Part shown: positions 16,680 through 24,763 of the stretch, piece after piece | How the letters are laid out: every line of letters begins with the position of its first letter | How positions within the stretch are numbered: position 1 is the stretch's first letter | Origin: Pseudoalteromonas sp. A25 | GTDB taxonomy: Bacteria; Pseudomonadota; Gammaproteobacteria; Enterobacterales; Alteromonadaceae | Length of the DNA stretch: 64,000 nt | Direction: 5' to 3' | NCBI RefSeq assembly: GCF_009176705.1 | Contig: NZ_AP021846.1 | Span: forward strand, 37,501-101,500 | Position numbers and translations under genes: made by a program | Notes under the pieces: model-generated | What the model was told of the DNA's origin: nothing | Databases searched by the model: none | The model's input: the letters and a program-made list of their open reading frames with translations, nothing else

Positions 16680-17321
16680 ATGACAAAGGTGTGGGATGGA
16701 TTCATTCGAGGCTTTCATTGGCTTTTGGTGATTGCGATTGCTGTGCTTTACGTAAGTGGTGAAGAAGGTTGGCTTGATGTTCATTTTGTTGCAGGCTACT
16801 TGCTGTTAGCGTTGATGTTCACACGTTTAATTTGGGGTGTGATTGGTAGTGATACCGCAAAGTTATCTGCGCTTATACATTCGCCAAAAGCTGCAATTTT
16901 ATCGCTACGCAGTAATGAGCCGAGTGCGGGCCATAATCCCGCAGGGAGTTACATGGTGCTGCTCTTTTTTGTGCTAATTTTAGTGCAGCTATTCAGTGGC
17001 CTTATGAGTACTGATGATATTTTAGTAGAGGGGCCTTTAGTTGCATATGTTCCATCATCTTGGAGTGAAGTAGCCTCTAGCTTACATCATGACAATATCG
17101 ATATTTTGTTGTTTGCAATAGCATTGCATGTTGTTGCAATAGTCGTTTATCGCTTACGCGGCAAAAACTTAGCTAAAACACTTTTGACCGGAAAAGAAAG
17201 CAATGTGTTACAACAGCCTAGAATGGTCTCTGGCAAGTGGGCTTATTTGATTTTTATAGTTTTATCTGTGGGCATACTGAGTGTCTGGGGGGGCGAGCCA
17301 CTCAGTTCACTGTTTAGTTAA
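16680..17321 (+). CDS. Cytochrome b561-family membrane protein
   Basis: This 213-residue integral membrane protein has about five hydrophobic segments. The pattern is that of the bacterial cytochrome b/b561 group: KVWDGFIRGFHWLLV with a helix-1 histidine, DVHFVAGYLLLALMFTRLIWG with another histidine and the RLIWG motif, and HHDNIDILLFAIALHVVAI with late histidines that could ligate heme. ATG 16680 is chosen because GGAGA lies five bases before it; an upstream TTG at 16668 overlaps that site. Such proteins pass electrons between quinones and c-type cytochromes. It converges on a cytochrome c' gene and shares a terminator with it. Confidence 0.88.
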   Translation: MTKVWDGFIRGFHWLLVIAIAVLYVSGEEGWLDVHFVAGYLLLALMFTRLIWGVIGSDTAKLSALIHSPKAAILSLRSNEPSAGHNPAGSYMVLLFFVLILVQLFSGLMSTDDILVEGPLVAYVPSSWSEVASSLHHDNIDILLFAIALHVVAIVVYRLRGKNLAKTLLTGKESNVLQQPRMVSGKWAYLIFIVLSVGILSVWGGEPLSSLFS

Positions 17322-17325
17322 AAGT

Positions 17326-17357
17326 AAAGGCCTAAACTCTAACCGAGTTAGGCCTTT
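17326..17357. terminator. Bidirectional terminator
   Basis: A long stem, AAAGGCCTAAACTC with GAGTTAGGCCTTT (one bulged base), lies between the convergent cytochrome b561 and cytochrome c' genes. T runs on both strands allow it to end both transcripts. Confidence 0.85.
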
Positions 17358-17363
17358 TAACTT

Positions 17364-17807
17364 TTAGTCTTTGAAAGATTTATGACAATCTTTACAACCT
17401 TTCGCCCAGTTTTTGAATGCTGGCCCAATTACAGCTTTATCACCAGAGCGAGCAGCCACAGCAAGCTCTTGTGCGTATTGCGCGAACATTTTTGCTTTTT
17501 TATCGAATGTCTCTTTGTCTGACCATATTGCAGGCAATGCGTCGGTGTCACCCTTATCTGAGCCCGCAATGAACGCTTCCCAAGGCATCGTAGATAATTG
17601 CGCAGCGCTATTTGCTCTTTTCTCAAAGCGCTTTGCATCGAAAGGAATTTTCCCTTTGAGCATATCCCCCATGTCACCAATCTGATATCGAATTAGCTGA
17701 AATGCGGCTTTACGGTATTCAATGGCATCTTCACTCGACTCAAACAAAGTATTCGCGTTTGCATTGAAGGTCATCAAGGCCACTGCTGCAATTATTATCT
17801 TTTTCAT
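17364..17807 (-). CDS. Periplasmic cytochrome c' family protein
   Basis: This 147-residue protein has a signal peptide cut near residue 19 (TFNANANT). The mature part is a four-helix cytochrome c'/c-556-type domain with one heme-binding motif near the C-terminus, Cys138-x-x-Cys141-His142 (GCKDCHKSF). It would be exported and receive heme in the periplasm. The facing cytochrome b561 gene could encode an electron donor, an inference from the frequent pairing of these families. Confidence 0.9.
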   Translation of the reverse strand: MKKIIIAAVALMTFNANANTLFESSEDAIEYRKAAFQLIRYQIGDMGDMLKGKIPFDAKRFEKRANSAAQLSTMPWEAFIAGSDKGDTDALPAIWSDKETFDKKAKMFAQYAQELAVAARSGDKAVIGPAFKNWAKGCKDCHKSFKD

Positions 17808-18141
17808 TTACTTACTCCATTAAATATCATATTAGGAACATTAGTGTTGCGGAAAACACTCTAGGAAGCAAGAGTAATGAGGTGAGCTCGTATGTGTCGC
17901 TTTTTGAAGGCGGTTTAACACACAGCTTTATGACAAAATTTATATGCGTTTACTTTTTTTTACATTAAATTTTTCTTACTAAACATGCGCTTATGTATTT
18001 TTGGTGTCACTTTGTGAATTTACTCCTACTTTTATGTCTCTTCTGTGTTGCTTGTGTCTACATGTTTACATTATATTAATTGTCCACTCGAATTTAAAAA
18101 TAATAGCAACACATAGTAAACAATAAGTCCTAGGGGAAAAC
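17808..18141. other. Divergent intergenic region
   Basis: A 334-base AT-rich gap lies between the cytochrome c' gene and the subtilase gene, which diverge. TTTACA at 18065-18070 is a possible -35 but has no good partner at the usual spacing. AGGGG just before ATG 18142 is the ribosome-binding site of the subtilase. I see no small gene in it. Confidence 0.5.
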
Positions 18142-21100
18142 ATGTCTAATATGATTAAGAAGACTGCAATAGCAGCGGCGGTAGGTGGTGTTATCCTATC
18201 AGCTAGTGTATCTGCACAAACAGCGCAGTTAGTGAACAAATATTCTAGCTTTCAAGCAGATAGAATTAACGTTAGTGATGTTCAAAAGCAAAAACCAGTT
18301 TCATACTTAGTTGTTTTAAAAGCAACTTCTTCAGCTGATTTATTCGCACAAGGTACTTACCAAGCTGGTGATGCAAGAGCGACTATTGCGCAAATCGAAC
18401 GTATTCAAAACGCTGTTAGTCTTGAGTTAAGTAATTTAGACATTAATGCAAAAGTGATTGGTCGCACTAAGGTACTAGCGCCAACATTGATCATTGAAGC
18501 ATCTGAAAAAACAGTAGAAAAGCTAAAGAATGATCCTCGCGTATCTAAAGTATTACCTATGTTCGAATCTGATCTGCACATTGAAGAGTCTTCAGATTAC
18601 GTTAAAGCGACACCTGTGAGAACAGGTGGTGTTGCGACAGGTATGGGGCAAAAGGTTGCTGTTCTAGATACCGGTATTGACTACACGCACGCTATTTTTG
18701 ATGGTGCAGGCACTGTGGAAGCATATGAGGCTGCGCAAGCAGATCCGACAAGTGTTTCATGGCCACAAGGTCAGGTTAAAGGCGGTTATGATTACATGCG
18801 TGATGATGCTGACCCAATTGAAAATGATCCTTCAATTGGTCCAGCAGAAGGTGACCCAACTAGCCATGGTACGTCAGTATCTCACTCGGTTACAGGCATA
18901 GCACCTGATGTTGAACTATACGTTTACTCTGTTTGTGGTGGTGGTTGTCCAGGTGCAGCACAAGCGGCAGCACTAGAAGCTGCTATGGATCCTAATGGCG
19001 ACGGTGATATCAGCGACCGCGTTGATGTAATTAACATGTCACTTGGTGGCGAGTACGGTGATACTTATACACTTAGTGGTACTCAGTTCCTAATTCAACG
19101 TGCTGTTGACCTAGGTGTTAACATGGTAATCTCTGCAGGTAACGATGGCGATAACCCATTCCGCATTGGTGGTCCAAGTACTACACCGAATGCATTATCT
19201 GTTGGCGCAATGACGCACCCAACTATCCCTGAACCAATTGCTTCAGGTACAGTAGCTGGCTCTGAAACAGTTATTCAAGGCGCAAGTTTTGGCCCTCAAG
19301 GCGCATTTGAGATGACTAGTGATATGGCACCTCTAGTGTACCCTGATGTAAACCAAAACGGTTGTGACGCATTTGCGGATGATGTGGACTTTACAGGTAA
19401 AGCGGTATTGATCGACCGTGGTGCATGTGCATTCGTTACTAAAGTACTTAACGCGCAAGCTAAAGGTGCGGCGTTTGTATTTATTGCAAACAACAATAAT
19501 GATGGCTCACCAGCGCCAATGGGTGGTAGTTCTGACGCTGTAACTATCCGTTCAGTAGGTATTAACTTTGAAGCTGGTGCTGCGTTGAAAGAGCAACTAG
19601 CTGCTGGTGCTGCAACGTATAGCGTTAAAGTTGAAATGAAAAACTTAGTTGGTGCAGTTGCAGATTTCTCTTCTCGTGGTCCTTCTATGGACGGCTTACT
19701 GAAGCCAGAAATTACCGCACCTGGTACTAATATCATGGTGGCTGCTACAGGTACTCAAAATGGTCTAGCACCTGCAACTGGTACTTCATTCTCTGGTCCA
19801 ATGACTGCAGGTGCTGTTGCACTAGTTAGAGAAGCTTTACCTGAGCGTAATGCGTACGAAATTAAAGCTACGCTAATGAACTCTGCCAACCTAAACGTTA
19901 CAAATGAAGCAGTAACGGTTAACCCTGATAGCGAGTTAGCGCCTATCAGTATGATTGGTGCTGGTTTAGTTGATGTTGAAAAAGCAGTAAACCTACCTGT
20001 TGCTGCTTGGGTACATCAAGAGAAATATGACACAAACCAAGCAGCATTATCATTCGGTTTAGTTCATGTTGAAGGTACTGCTGAATATACTAAAACTGTA
20101 ACGCTGAAAAACTTCTCTGCGCAGGAAAGAACTTATAACCTACGTACTGAAGCGCGTTATACAAATGATGCTGATACGGGGGCAATTAGCTGGAATATCC
20201 CAGAGTCGGTTACAGTTCCTGCTGGTCAGACAGTTGAGTTTGACGTAACACTTACTATTGATGCATCTAAACTACCGGAATGGAAGCTAGGTAACCCGCT
20301 TGACGCTGATGACTTAGCAGCATTTAGCCCAGCATTAACACTTGCTGAATTCGATGGTGCTTTAGTATTCGATGACCCTGCTACAGAAGGCGATCATGAC
20401 CTACACTTAGTATACCACGTGTTACCTAAAGCACATGAGGGCATCAAAGTAGGCTATGAGCTGGTTGATGGTAAGGTAATGGTAACTGTTGAGAACAACG
20501 GTTCTGCTGAATTTACCCCAATGACTGAACAACTTGTTGCACAGCGTGATGCAATGTCAAAAGAAGAGAAGTCATCAAACCTAGTTGCGACGACATTCAA
20601 TGTTTATGAGAATGAAAGCTGTAACTCTGGTTTATGGTTCACTAACTCACTTGTACTTCGTGATAGCTTAGCGCATCAGCGTCAAGTTGGTGGTTATGAA
20701 ACTCGTTTAGATGTTGATGGTGATGGTGTTCAAGACTACCTACTAGCACAATATAGTGATGTTGGCCGTAGTGCTGCGATCCCTGGCCGTACGCGTACAG
20801 CCGTTGCACCTTTAGTTGATGGAGCTCCAAATTGGGGTCAAGCTTGGGTAACACCATTCGCTCACGAAGGTGGTTCTAACACTGTAACCTTTACCGGTTG
20901 TGCTGAAATGATTGGCTTGTCATCTGACAATCTAGGTCAAGAGATTGCGTTTGAGTCTCGTATTGGTTTTGGCTACGATTTAGGTATGTACTTCCCTGAA
21001 TATGATGATGAGCTTTCTGGCACAGCTAAATTCGCTACATCAAGTGCTAAGCTGGTAACAGCATCGGGTGAAGCTGTTGCTAAGCTAGCTCCGGGTGCAA

Positions 21101-21639
21101 AAGCATATGTAAGCGCTGATGCGCCATTTGCCCTTGCAAGCGCGGATCTTTCAGGTGTTGTGGCTCCAATGACGGATGCTGTATTGAATAACCCAATGCC
21201 ATTCGATGCACCAGTTCTTAATGGTGTAGAAGTGAGTGTTGCCGAAAATACAGAAACAGGCACTGTTATCGCTACACTAGCTGCTGAAGAAGTTGAAAAT
21301 ACCCTAGATATTTCTGAGTTCTATCTTAAATCTTCTACTCATGCAGGTCTATCTGTGAACGCTGCAGGTGAGATTGTTGTTGCTAACGGTGAGCTTCTAG
21401 ATTTTGAAGCTGGTAATAACGAAGCGAAATTGGTTGTTACAGCAATCGATGTAATGGGTAATATCTCAGAGCCGGCTGAAGTGGTTGTAAATATCACTAA
21501 CGTGGTAGACACAGAAGCTGAGCAGCCGCCAGTTGTTGACGTAACACCTGAGCCGAAGAAAAGCTCTTCAGGTTCATTAGCATGGTTAGCGTTACTAGCT
21601 GCACCATTTGCTGCACTACGTCGTCGCAAGCAAAAATAA
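18142..21639 (+). CDS. Secreted S8 subtilase with GlyGly-CTERM tail
   Basis: This 1165-residue extracellular serine protease has a signal peptide (to about residue 25, SASVSAQ), an I9-like propeptide (about 50-140) and the catalytic Asp176 (VLDTGIDYTH), His242 (SHGTSVSHSV) and Ser549 (GTSFSGPMTAG). A PA domain is inserted before the serine (VLIDRGACAFVTKV). Beta-rich C-terminal regions include a cadherin-like segment (VSVAENTETGTVIATL), and the tail is of GlyGly-CTERM type: SSSGSLAWLALLAAPFAA then RRRKQK. That tail is processed by rhombosortase in other species. An aspartate-rich DVDGDGVQD at about residue 857 may bind calcium. Cluster-wide codon use looks like that of a highly expressed gene. 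Confidence 0.95.
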   Translation: MSNMIKKTAIAAAVGGVILSASVSAQTAQLVNKYSSFQADRINVSDVQKQKPVSYLVVLKATSSADLFAQGTYQAGDARATIAQIERIQNAVSLELSNLDINAKVIGRTKVLAPTLIIEASEKTVEKLKNDPRVSKVLPMFESDLHIEESSDYVKATPVRTGGVATGMGQKVAVLDTGIDYTHAIFDGAGTVEAYEAAQADPTSVSWPQGQVKGGYDYMRDDADPIENDPSIGPAEGDPTSHGTSVSHSVTGIAPDVELYVYSVCGGGCPGAAQAAALEAAMDPNGDGDISDRVDVINMSLGGEYGDTYTLSGTQFLIQRAVDLGVNMVISAGNDGDNPFRIGGPSTTPNALSVGAMTHPTIPEPIASGTVAGSETVIQGASFGPQGAFEMTSDMAPLVYPDVNQNGCDAFADDVDFTGKAVLIDRGACAFVTKVLNAQAKGAAFVFIANNNNDGSPAPMGGSSDAVTIRSVGINFEAGAALKEQLAAGAATYSVKVEMKNLVGAVADFSSRGPSMDGLLKPEITAPGTNIMVAATGTQNGLAPATGTSFSGPMTAGAVALVREALPERNAYEIKATLMNSANLNVTNEAVTVNPDSELAPISMIGAGLVDVEKAVNLPVAAWVHQEKYDTNQAALSFGLVHVEGTAEYTKTVTLKNFSAQERTYNLRTEARYTNDADTGAISWNIPESVTVPAGQTVEFDVTLTIDASKLPEWKLGNPLDADDLAAFSPALTLAEFDGALVFDDPATEGDHDLHLVYHVLPKAHEGIKVGYELVDGKVMVTVENNGSAEFTPMTEQLVAQRDAMSKEEKSSNLVATTFNVYENESCNSGLWFTNSLVLRDSLAHQRQVGGYETRLDVDGDGVQDYLLAQYSDVGRSAAIPGRTRTAVAPLVDGAPNWGQAWVTPFAHEGGSNTVTFTGCAEMIGLSSDNLGQEIAFESRIGFGYDLGMYFPEYDDELSGTAKFATSSAKLVTASGEAVAKLAPGAKAYVSADAPFALASADLSGVVAPMTDAVLNNPMPFDAPVLNGVEVSVAENTETGTVIATLAAEEVENTLDISEFYLKSSTHAGLSVNAAGEIVVANGELLDFEAGNNEAKLVVTAIDVMGNISEPAEVVVNITNVVDTEAEQPPVVDVTPEPKKSSSGSLAWLALLAAPFAALRRRKQK

Positions 21640-21655
21640 GCCTTATGCTTGAACT

Positions 21656-21685
21656 AAAAACGCCAGTCTTTTGACTGGCGTTTTT
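21656..21685. terminator. Bidirectional terminator after the subtilase
   Basis: AAAAACGCCAGTC (21656-21668) and GACTGGCGTTTTT (21673-21685) form a perfect 13-bp stem with a TTTT loop. It lies 16 bases past the subtilase stop and also faces the lipoprotein gene ending at 21704. Confidence 0.95.
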
Positions 21686-21703
21686 GTTTTTAAATTTTTT
21701 ATA

Positions 21704-22207
21704 TTACCAGAGTATTTTATCTATCACATTTGGCTCTTCACCAATGAGTGTCTTGACGACTTGGTTGTGCTCATCAAGTAAGATCAGCCGCGGGATACCT
21801 GCATTTGCGTATTGGCTGTAAATCTCACGTTCAGGGTCTGCAATTAATGCAAACGGTAATTGATATTCATCATTAAATTTAGCTAAAGATTCGTTGTTTT
21901 CATTGCGACCAATTGCGATGATCTGTAAATTCTTGTCATTGATCAAAGGAGAAGCCTTTAACTCGTTCATGGCTCTTTGCGAATCACTGCACCATGTAGC
22001 AAATAAAATGATGAGTTTACGCTTGTTAGCTAGTGCGACTTTTTCGCCATTGATCGCAGTAAACGTATTATGCTTAAAGCGCTCTCCTTTGGTGATATAA
22101 GTTTCGTAGTTTTTGGGTGGGGCACTGTCTGCGTAAACTGTACTGCAGCCCGTCATAGTAGCGAGCAAAGCGGTGGTAAGTATGAAGTGGTTAACCTTTT
22201 TTATCAT
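21704..22207 (-). CDS. TlpA-like thioredoxin-fold lipoprotein, CxxS
   Basis: This 167-residue protein has a lipoprotein signal with lipobox MTGC (Cys21) and a TlpA/redoxin-type thioredoxin fold. The active-site region is LFATWCSDSQRAM: Cys73 is kept but the resolving position 76 is serine, giving CSDS rather than CxxC. The cis-proline loop GIPRLILLD is intact. A CxxS site cannot form the normal internal disulfide, so a monothiol or non-redox role is likely. It lies next to the subtilase gene in opposite orientation; a functional link is possible but not shown. Confidence 0.85.
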   Translation of the reverse strand: MIKKVNHFILTTALLATMTGCSTVYADSAPPKNYETYITKGERFKHNTFTAINGEKVALANKRKLIILFATWCSDSQRAMNELKASPLINDKNLQIIAIGRNENNESLAKFNDEYQLPFALIADPEREIYSQYANAGIPRLILLDEHNQVVKTLIGEEPNVIDKILW

Positions 22208-22279
22208 TATTATCTTCCTTTTAAGTGACTGATTTGGTTATACAGAATACCCTATTTTTAAGTAGGTACGAGAGAAATT

Positions 22280-22717
22280 ATGTGGTTATATAGCGGGCTA
22301 TTTCTGTCCGCTTTGAGCTCTGCAACTCTACTACCTGGTTCATCAGAAGTTTTATTGTCTGGGTTAGCGCTAACACAAAACGCAAACCTACTCATGTTAT
22401 GGCTGATAGCCACTTTAGGAAATGTGCTGGGCAGTTGCATTAACTATTGGCTTGGACGACATGTGATGCACTTTAAAGATAGCCGCTGGTTTCCGGTGAC
22501 GCAGCGTCAGATAGAAAAAGCGAACGCTCAGTACGCACGCTTTGGCAGCTACAGCTTGCTGTTTGCTTGGGTGCCGATTATTGGTGATCCTCTGACGGTC
22601 TTTGCCGGTATATTTAAAATGAGGAAAGGGCTTTTTTTGTTACTTGTCTCGTTAGGAAAAGGTTTGCGTTATGCCATGGTTATTGCTTTGGCTGTGGGGA
22701 TTGAGCAGCTTTTTTAG
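22280..22717 (+). CDS. yqaA: YqaA-like DedA-related membrane protein
   Basis: This 145-residue integral membrane protein is related to the DedA/SNARE-associated (VTT) family. Key segments are FLSALSSATLLPGSSEVLL near the N-terminus, LGNVLGSCINYWLGR, and the C-terminal FAWVPIIGDPLTVFAG with a membrane-embedded Gly-Asp-Pro. It matches E. coli YqaA in length and layout. DedA-related proteins are linked to lipid flipping and proton-dependent transport, but YqaA itself is not characterised. The stop codon sits in a hairpin shared with the facing folX gene. Confidence 0.88.
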   Translation: MWLYSGLFLSALSSATLLPGSSEVLLSGLALTQNANLLMLWLIATLGNVLGSCINYWLGRHVMHFKDSRWFPVTQRQIEKANAQYARFGSYSLLFAWVPIIGDPLTVFAGIFKMRKGLFLLLVSLGKGLRYAMVIALAVGIEQLF

Positions 22718-22724
22718 CTGCTCA
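22702..22724. terminator. Hairpin spanning both stop codons
   Basis: TGAGCAGCT (22702-22710) and AGCTGCTCA (22716-22724) pair around TTTTT. The stem contains the stop codon of yqaA (22715-22717) and that of folX (22722-22724). Neither strand has a following T run, so it is a possible weak terminator only. Confidence 0.45.
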
Positions 22725-23081
22725 GCGATGCCAGTCTAAGGTTAATGATACAGAGTCTGCAAATCTTAAAGCATGTGGCTTATCCACTTTAACCTTTGCG
22801 TAGGTAACCGTCGGGTGGCGATGACACTGTGTAAGAATGTCGCTAACCAGCTTTTCTAGAAGCAAGAAGTGACCATCTTCAACTAATTTTATGACTGCCT
22901 TTGTGACAGTTTTGTAATTGAGTGCGTGATCAACTTCATCATGGGTCACGCAAGCGGTGTCTGCAGGGTAGTGGATCTCAATGTTTACTACCACATCTTG
23001 CTTTTTTTCACGCTCTTCAGGGTTAAAGCCAATATAGGTGCGCAACCTTAGGTTTGTGATGTTAATTATGGCATTTTGCAT
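22722..23081 (-). CDS. folX: Dihydroneopterin triphosphate 2'-epimerase
   Basis: This 119-residue protein of the FolB/FolX family aligns closely with E. coli FolX (120 residues): ITNLRLRTYIGFNPEER, IHYPADTA, ALNYKTVTKAVI, FLLLEKLVSDIL and a final HALRFADSVSLTLDW. FolX epimerises dihydroneopterin triphosphate to dihydromonapterin triphosphate. It is the last gene of folM-folE-folX, nine bases after folE. This makes the epimerase assignment stronger than the alternative, the aldolase FolB. Confidence 0.94.
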   Translation of the reverse strand: MQNAIINITNLRLRTYIGFNPEEREKKQDVVVNIEIHYPADTACVTHDEVDHALNYKTVTKAVIKLVEDGHFLLLEKLVSDILTQCHRHPTVTYAKVKVDKPHALRFADSVSLTLDWHR

Positions 23082-23090
23082 AGGCTATCC

Positions 23091-23645
23091 TTAGTTTTTT
23101 ACCAATTGCAGAAACTCATTACGGGTTTTGGGGTCTTCTCTAAAGTTACCCAACATAACAGAGGTACGCATTTTGGAGTTTTGCTTTTCTACACCACGCA
23201 TCATCATACACATGTGTTTTGCTTCCACGATGACGCCAACACCTTTTGCACCCGTCACTTGCTCGACTGCCTGCGCGATTTGATGCGTGAGCTGCTCTTG
23301 AATTTGGAATCGGCGCGCGTACATGTCTACAATGCGCGCGAACTTTGATAGGCCTAATACTTTCCCGTTCGGGATATATGCAATATGACAACGGCCAACA
23401 AATGGTAGTAGGTGGTGCTCACACATTGAGTACAACTCTATATCTTGTATTAAAACCATGTCATCTGCATCTGAAGTGAATACTGCATTGTTGGTAATTT
23501 CTTCAAGCGTCTCTCGGTAGCCCTTGGTTAAGTACTCCATCGCTTTGGCTGCTCGCTTAGGAGTTTCAAGTAGCCCCTCACGGTTTTCATCTTCTCCTAC
23601 TGCGGCAATAATTTGTTTGTAACTGTTTTTTAAGTTGTCGTGCAT
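23091..23645 (-). CDS. folE: GTP cyclohydrolase I
   Basis: This 184-residue cytoplasmic enzyme converts GTP to dihydroneopterin triphosphate, the first step of pterin synthesis. Family motifs are clear: [22 protein letters not shown], the zinc-binding [41 protein letters not shown] and [13 protein letters not shown] with the third zinc-ligand cysteine. The length is typical of the single-domain bacterial enzyme. Here it sits between folM and folX, so it probably feeds monapterin rather than only folate. Confidence 0.97.
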   Translation of the reverse strand: MHDNLKNSYKQIIAAVGEDENREGLLETPKRAAKAMEYLTKGYRETLEEITNNAVFTSDADDMVLIQDIELYSMCEHHLLPFVGRCHIAYIPNGKVLGLSKFARIVDMYARRFQIQEQLTHQIAQAVEQVTGAKGVGVIVEAKHMCMMMRGVEKQNSKMRTSVMLGNFREDPKTRNEFLQLVKN

Positions 23646-23657
23646 AATAGTCTCTGT

Positions 23658-24365
23658 TTATTTAAGGTGGCGACCGCCATCGACTGGAATTGTGCGTCCA
23701 GTGATGTAGTCGCTGCTCATTAGTAGCTCAACGCTATTTATTATTTCTTTGCAGCCTGGCTCGATACCCATTAAAGATTTTTTTAATGTTTTAGCTTTAT
23801 ACTCTGGCGTGTCATGTTGGTTAAAAATGATCAAGCTTGGTGCAATGGAGTTGACTTTGATATCTGGTGCAAACTTACTTGCAAAAGAGCGAGTTAGGTT
23901 GTCAAGAGCGGCTTTGCTGGCAGCATAAGCAATATGCTTTGGGCTTCCTGTTTCAACCACATAATCTGTTAAATGGATAATGTCACTTACAGCCGAATAC
24001 GCTAAAAGTAAGTCTGCGAGTGCTAAATTAAGCTGATAAGGCACTTTGGCATGAATGCGCATCATGCTATCAAAAAGGCTATCAAAGTCAGGGTTATTTG
24101 CTTCACAATCCCAACTTGATGCGTTGTGAATAACTGCGCGTAATGCTGAGTAATGCGAACGCAAAGTCGTCTCTAATTGCTCGATAGCGTGTGCGTCGCT
24201 AAAATCTATGTTTATGCAGTGCACACCGCTTTGCTCCAACTCATCAATCACATTGTGTCGGGTACGGTATGTTACTACGACAGGCTGTTTTGCTGCTACG
24301 AAATGCTGTGCCATAGCCAATCCGATGCGCTGCCCAGCGCCAGTGATCAAAATCGGTGCGGTCAT
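23658..24365 (-). CDS. folM: Dihydromonapterin reductase (SDR)
   Basis: This 235-residue short-chain dehydrogenase has the nucleotide-binding motif TGAGQRIGLAMAQHF, VVTYRTRH with arginines suited to NADPH, IHNASSWD, and the catalytic Tyr and Lys in AYAASKAALDNL. The Gln-Arg-Ile-Gly variant of the glycine motif and VSYRT-like strand are typical of FolM, which reduces dihydromonapterin to tetrahydromonapterin. It is the first gene of the unit with folE and folX, 12 bases upstream of folE, which supports the name. Confidence 0.9.
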   Translation of the reverse strand: MTAPILITGAGQRIGLAMAQHFVAAKQPVVVTYRTRHNVIDELEQSGVHCINIDFSDAHAIEQLETTLRSHYSALRAVIHNASSWDCEANNPDFDSLFDSMMRIHAKVPYQLNLALADLLLAYSAVSDIIHLTDYVVETGSPKHIAYAASKAALDNLTRSFASKFAPDIKVNSIAPSLIIFNQHDTPEYKAKTLKKSLMGIEPGCKEIINSVELLMSSDYITGRTIPVDGGRHLK

Positions 24366-24408
24366 GTAGACGTCTTATCCTCTGAAAAATATCAATAAGT
24401 TAACTATA

Positions 24409-24423
24409 ACGTAATTTTTACGT
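24409..24423. promoter_or_regulatory. Dyad upstream of folM
   Basis: ACGTAA (24409-24414) and TTACGT (24418-24423) form a perfect dyad around TTT. It lies 44 bases upstream of the folM start and next to a TATAGT (-10-like) box on the minus strand at 24403-24408. It is a candidate operator for the folM-folE-folX unit; no regulator can be named. Confidence 0.35.
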
Positions 24424-24426
24424 CAT

Positions 24427-24698
24427 GTTGTGATTTGTCGATCACATGAACGCTATAGATATTTGTTTGATGGTAAATTTTGCATAAATAACCAAGACCC
24501 CAATGAATGAATTTGAGTGCTAGCTTTAGCAAAGCGCAACGATACATAGTGATGTAGCGTTACGAAATAGTGAGATTTCCGATGTGTTGTTCAGCGCTCC
24601 TGATTTAAAAACAGTGCTCTAATATTTAGAGAGTTGGCATGATTTTATTTAAGTGTTTACCAAGGAAGCTAGATATTGTAGCTAGGCTGAAATAAAAA
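24427..24698. other. Intergenic gap upstream of folM
   Basis: No reading frame, RNA gene or repeat stands out in this stretch between the folM promoter area and the nadE terminator. It is moderately AT-rich. A TGTGA...TCACA pair at 24429-24446 has the wrong spacing for a CRP site. Confidence 0.5.
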
Positions 24699-24726
24699 AC
24701 ACACTGCCATGTTAGCTGCAGTGTGT
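24699..24726 (-). terminator. nadE terminator
   Basis: ACACACTGC (24699-24707) and GCAGTGTGT (24718-24726) form a nine-bp stem. On the minus strand it is followed by TTTTTTATTT. It lies 37 bases past the nadE stop codon. Confidence 0.88.
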
Positions 24727-24763
24727 TGTCCTTAGTACGAAAAACCTGATAACTGCCTAAGTG

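Noticed and set aside
22190..22215. Fur-box-like GATAATAATGATAA
   Set aside because: It overlaps the ribosome-binding site and start codon of the lipoprotein gene, so the match is explained by those signals and AT richness.
24429..24446. CRP-like TGTGA...TCACA upstream of folM
   Set aside because: The half-sites are eight bases apart instead of the required six.
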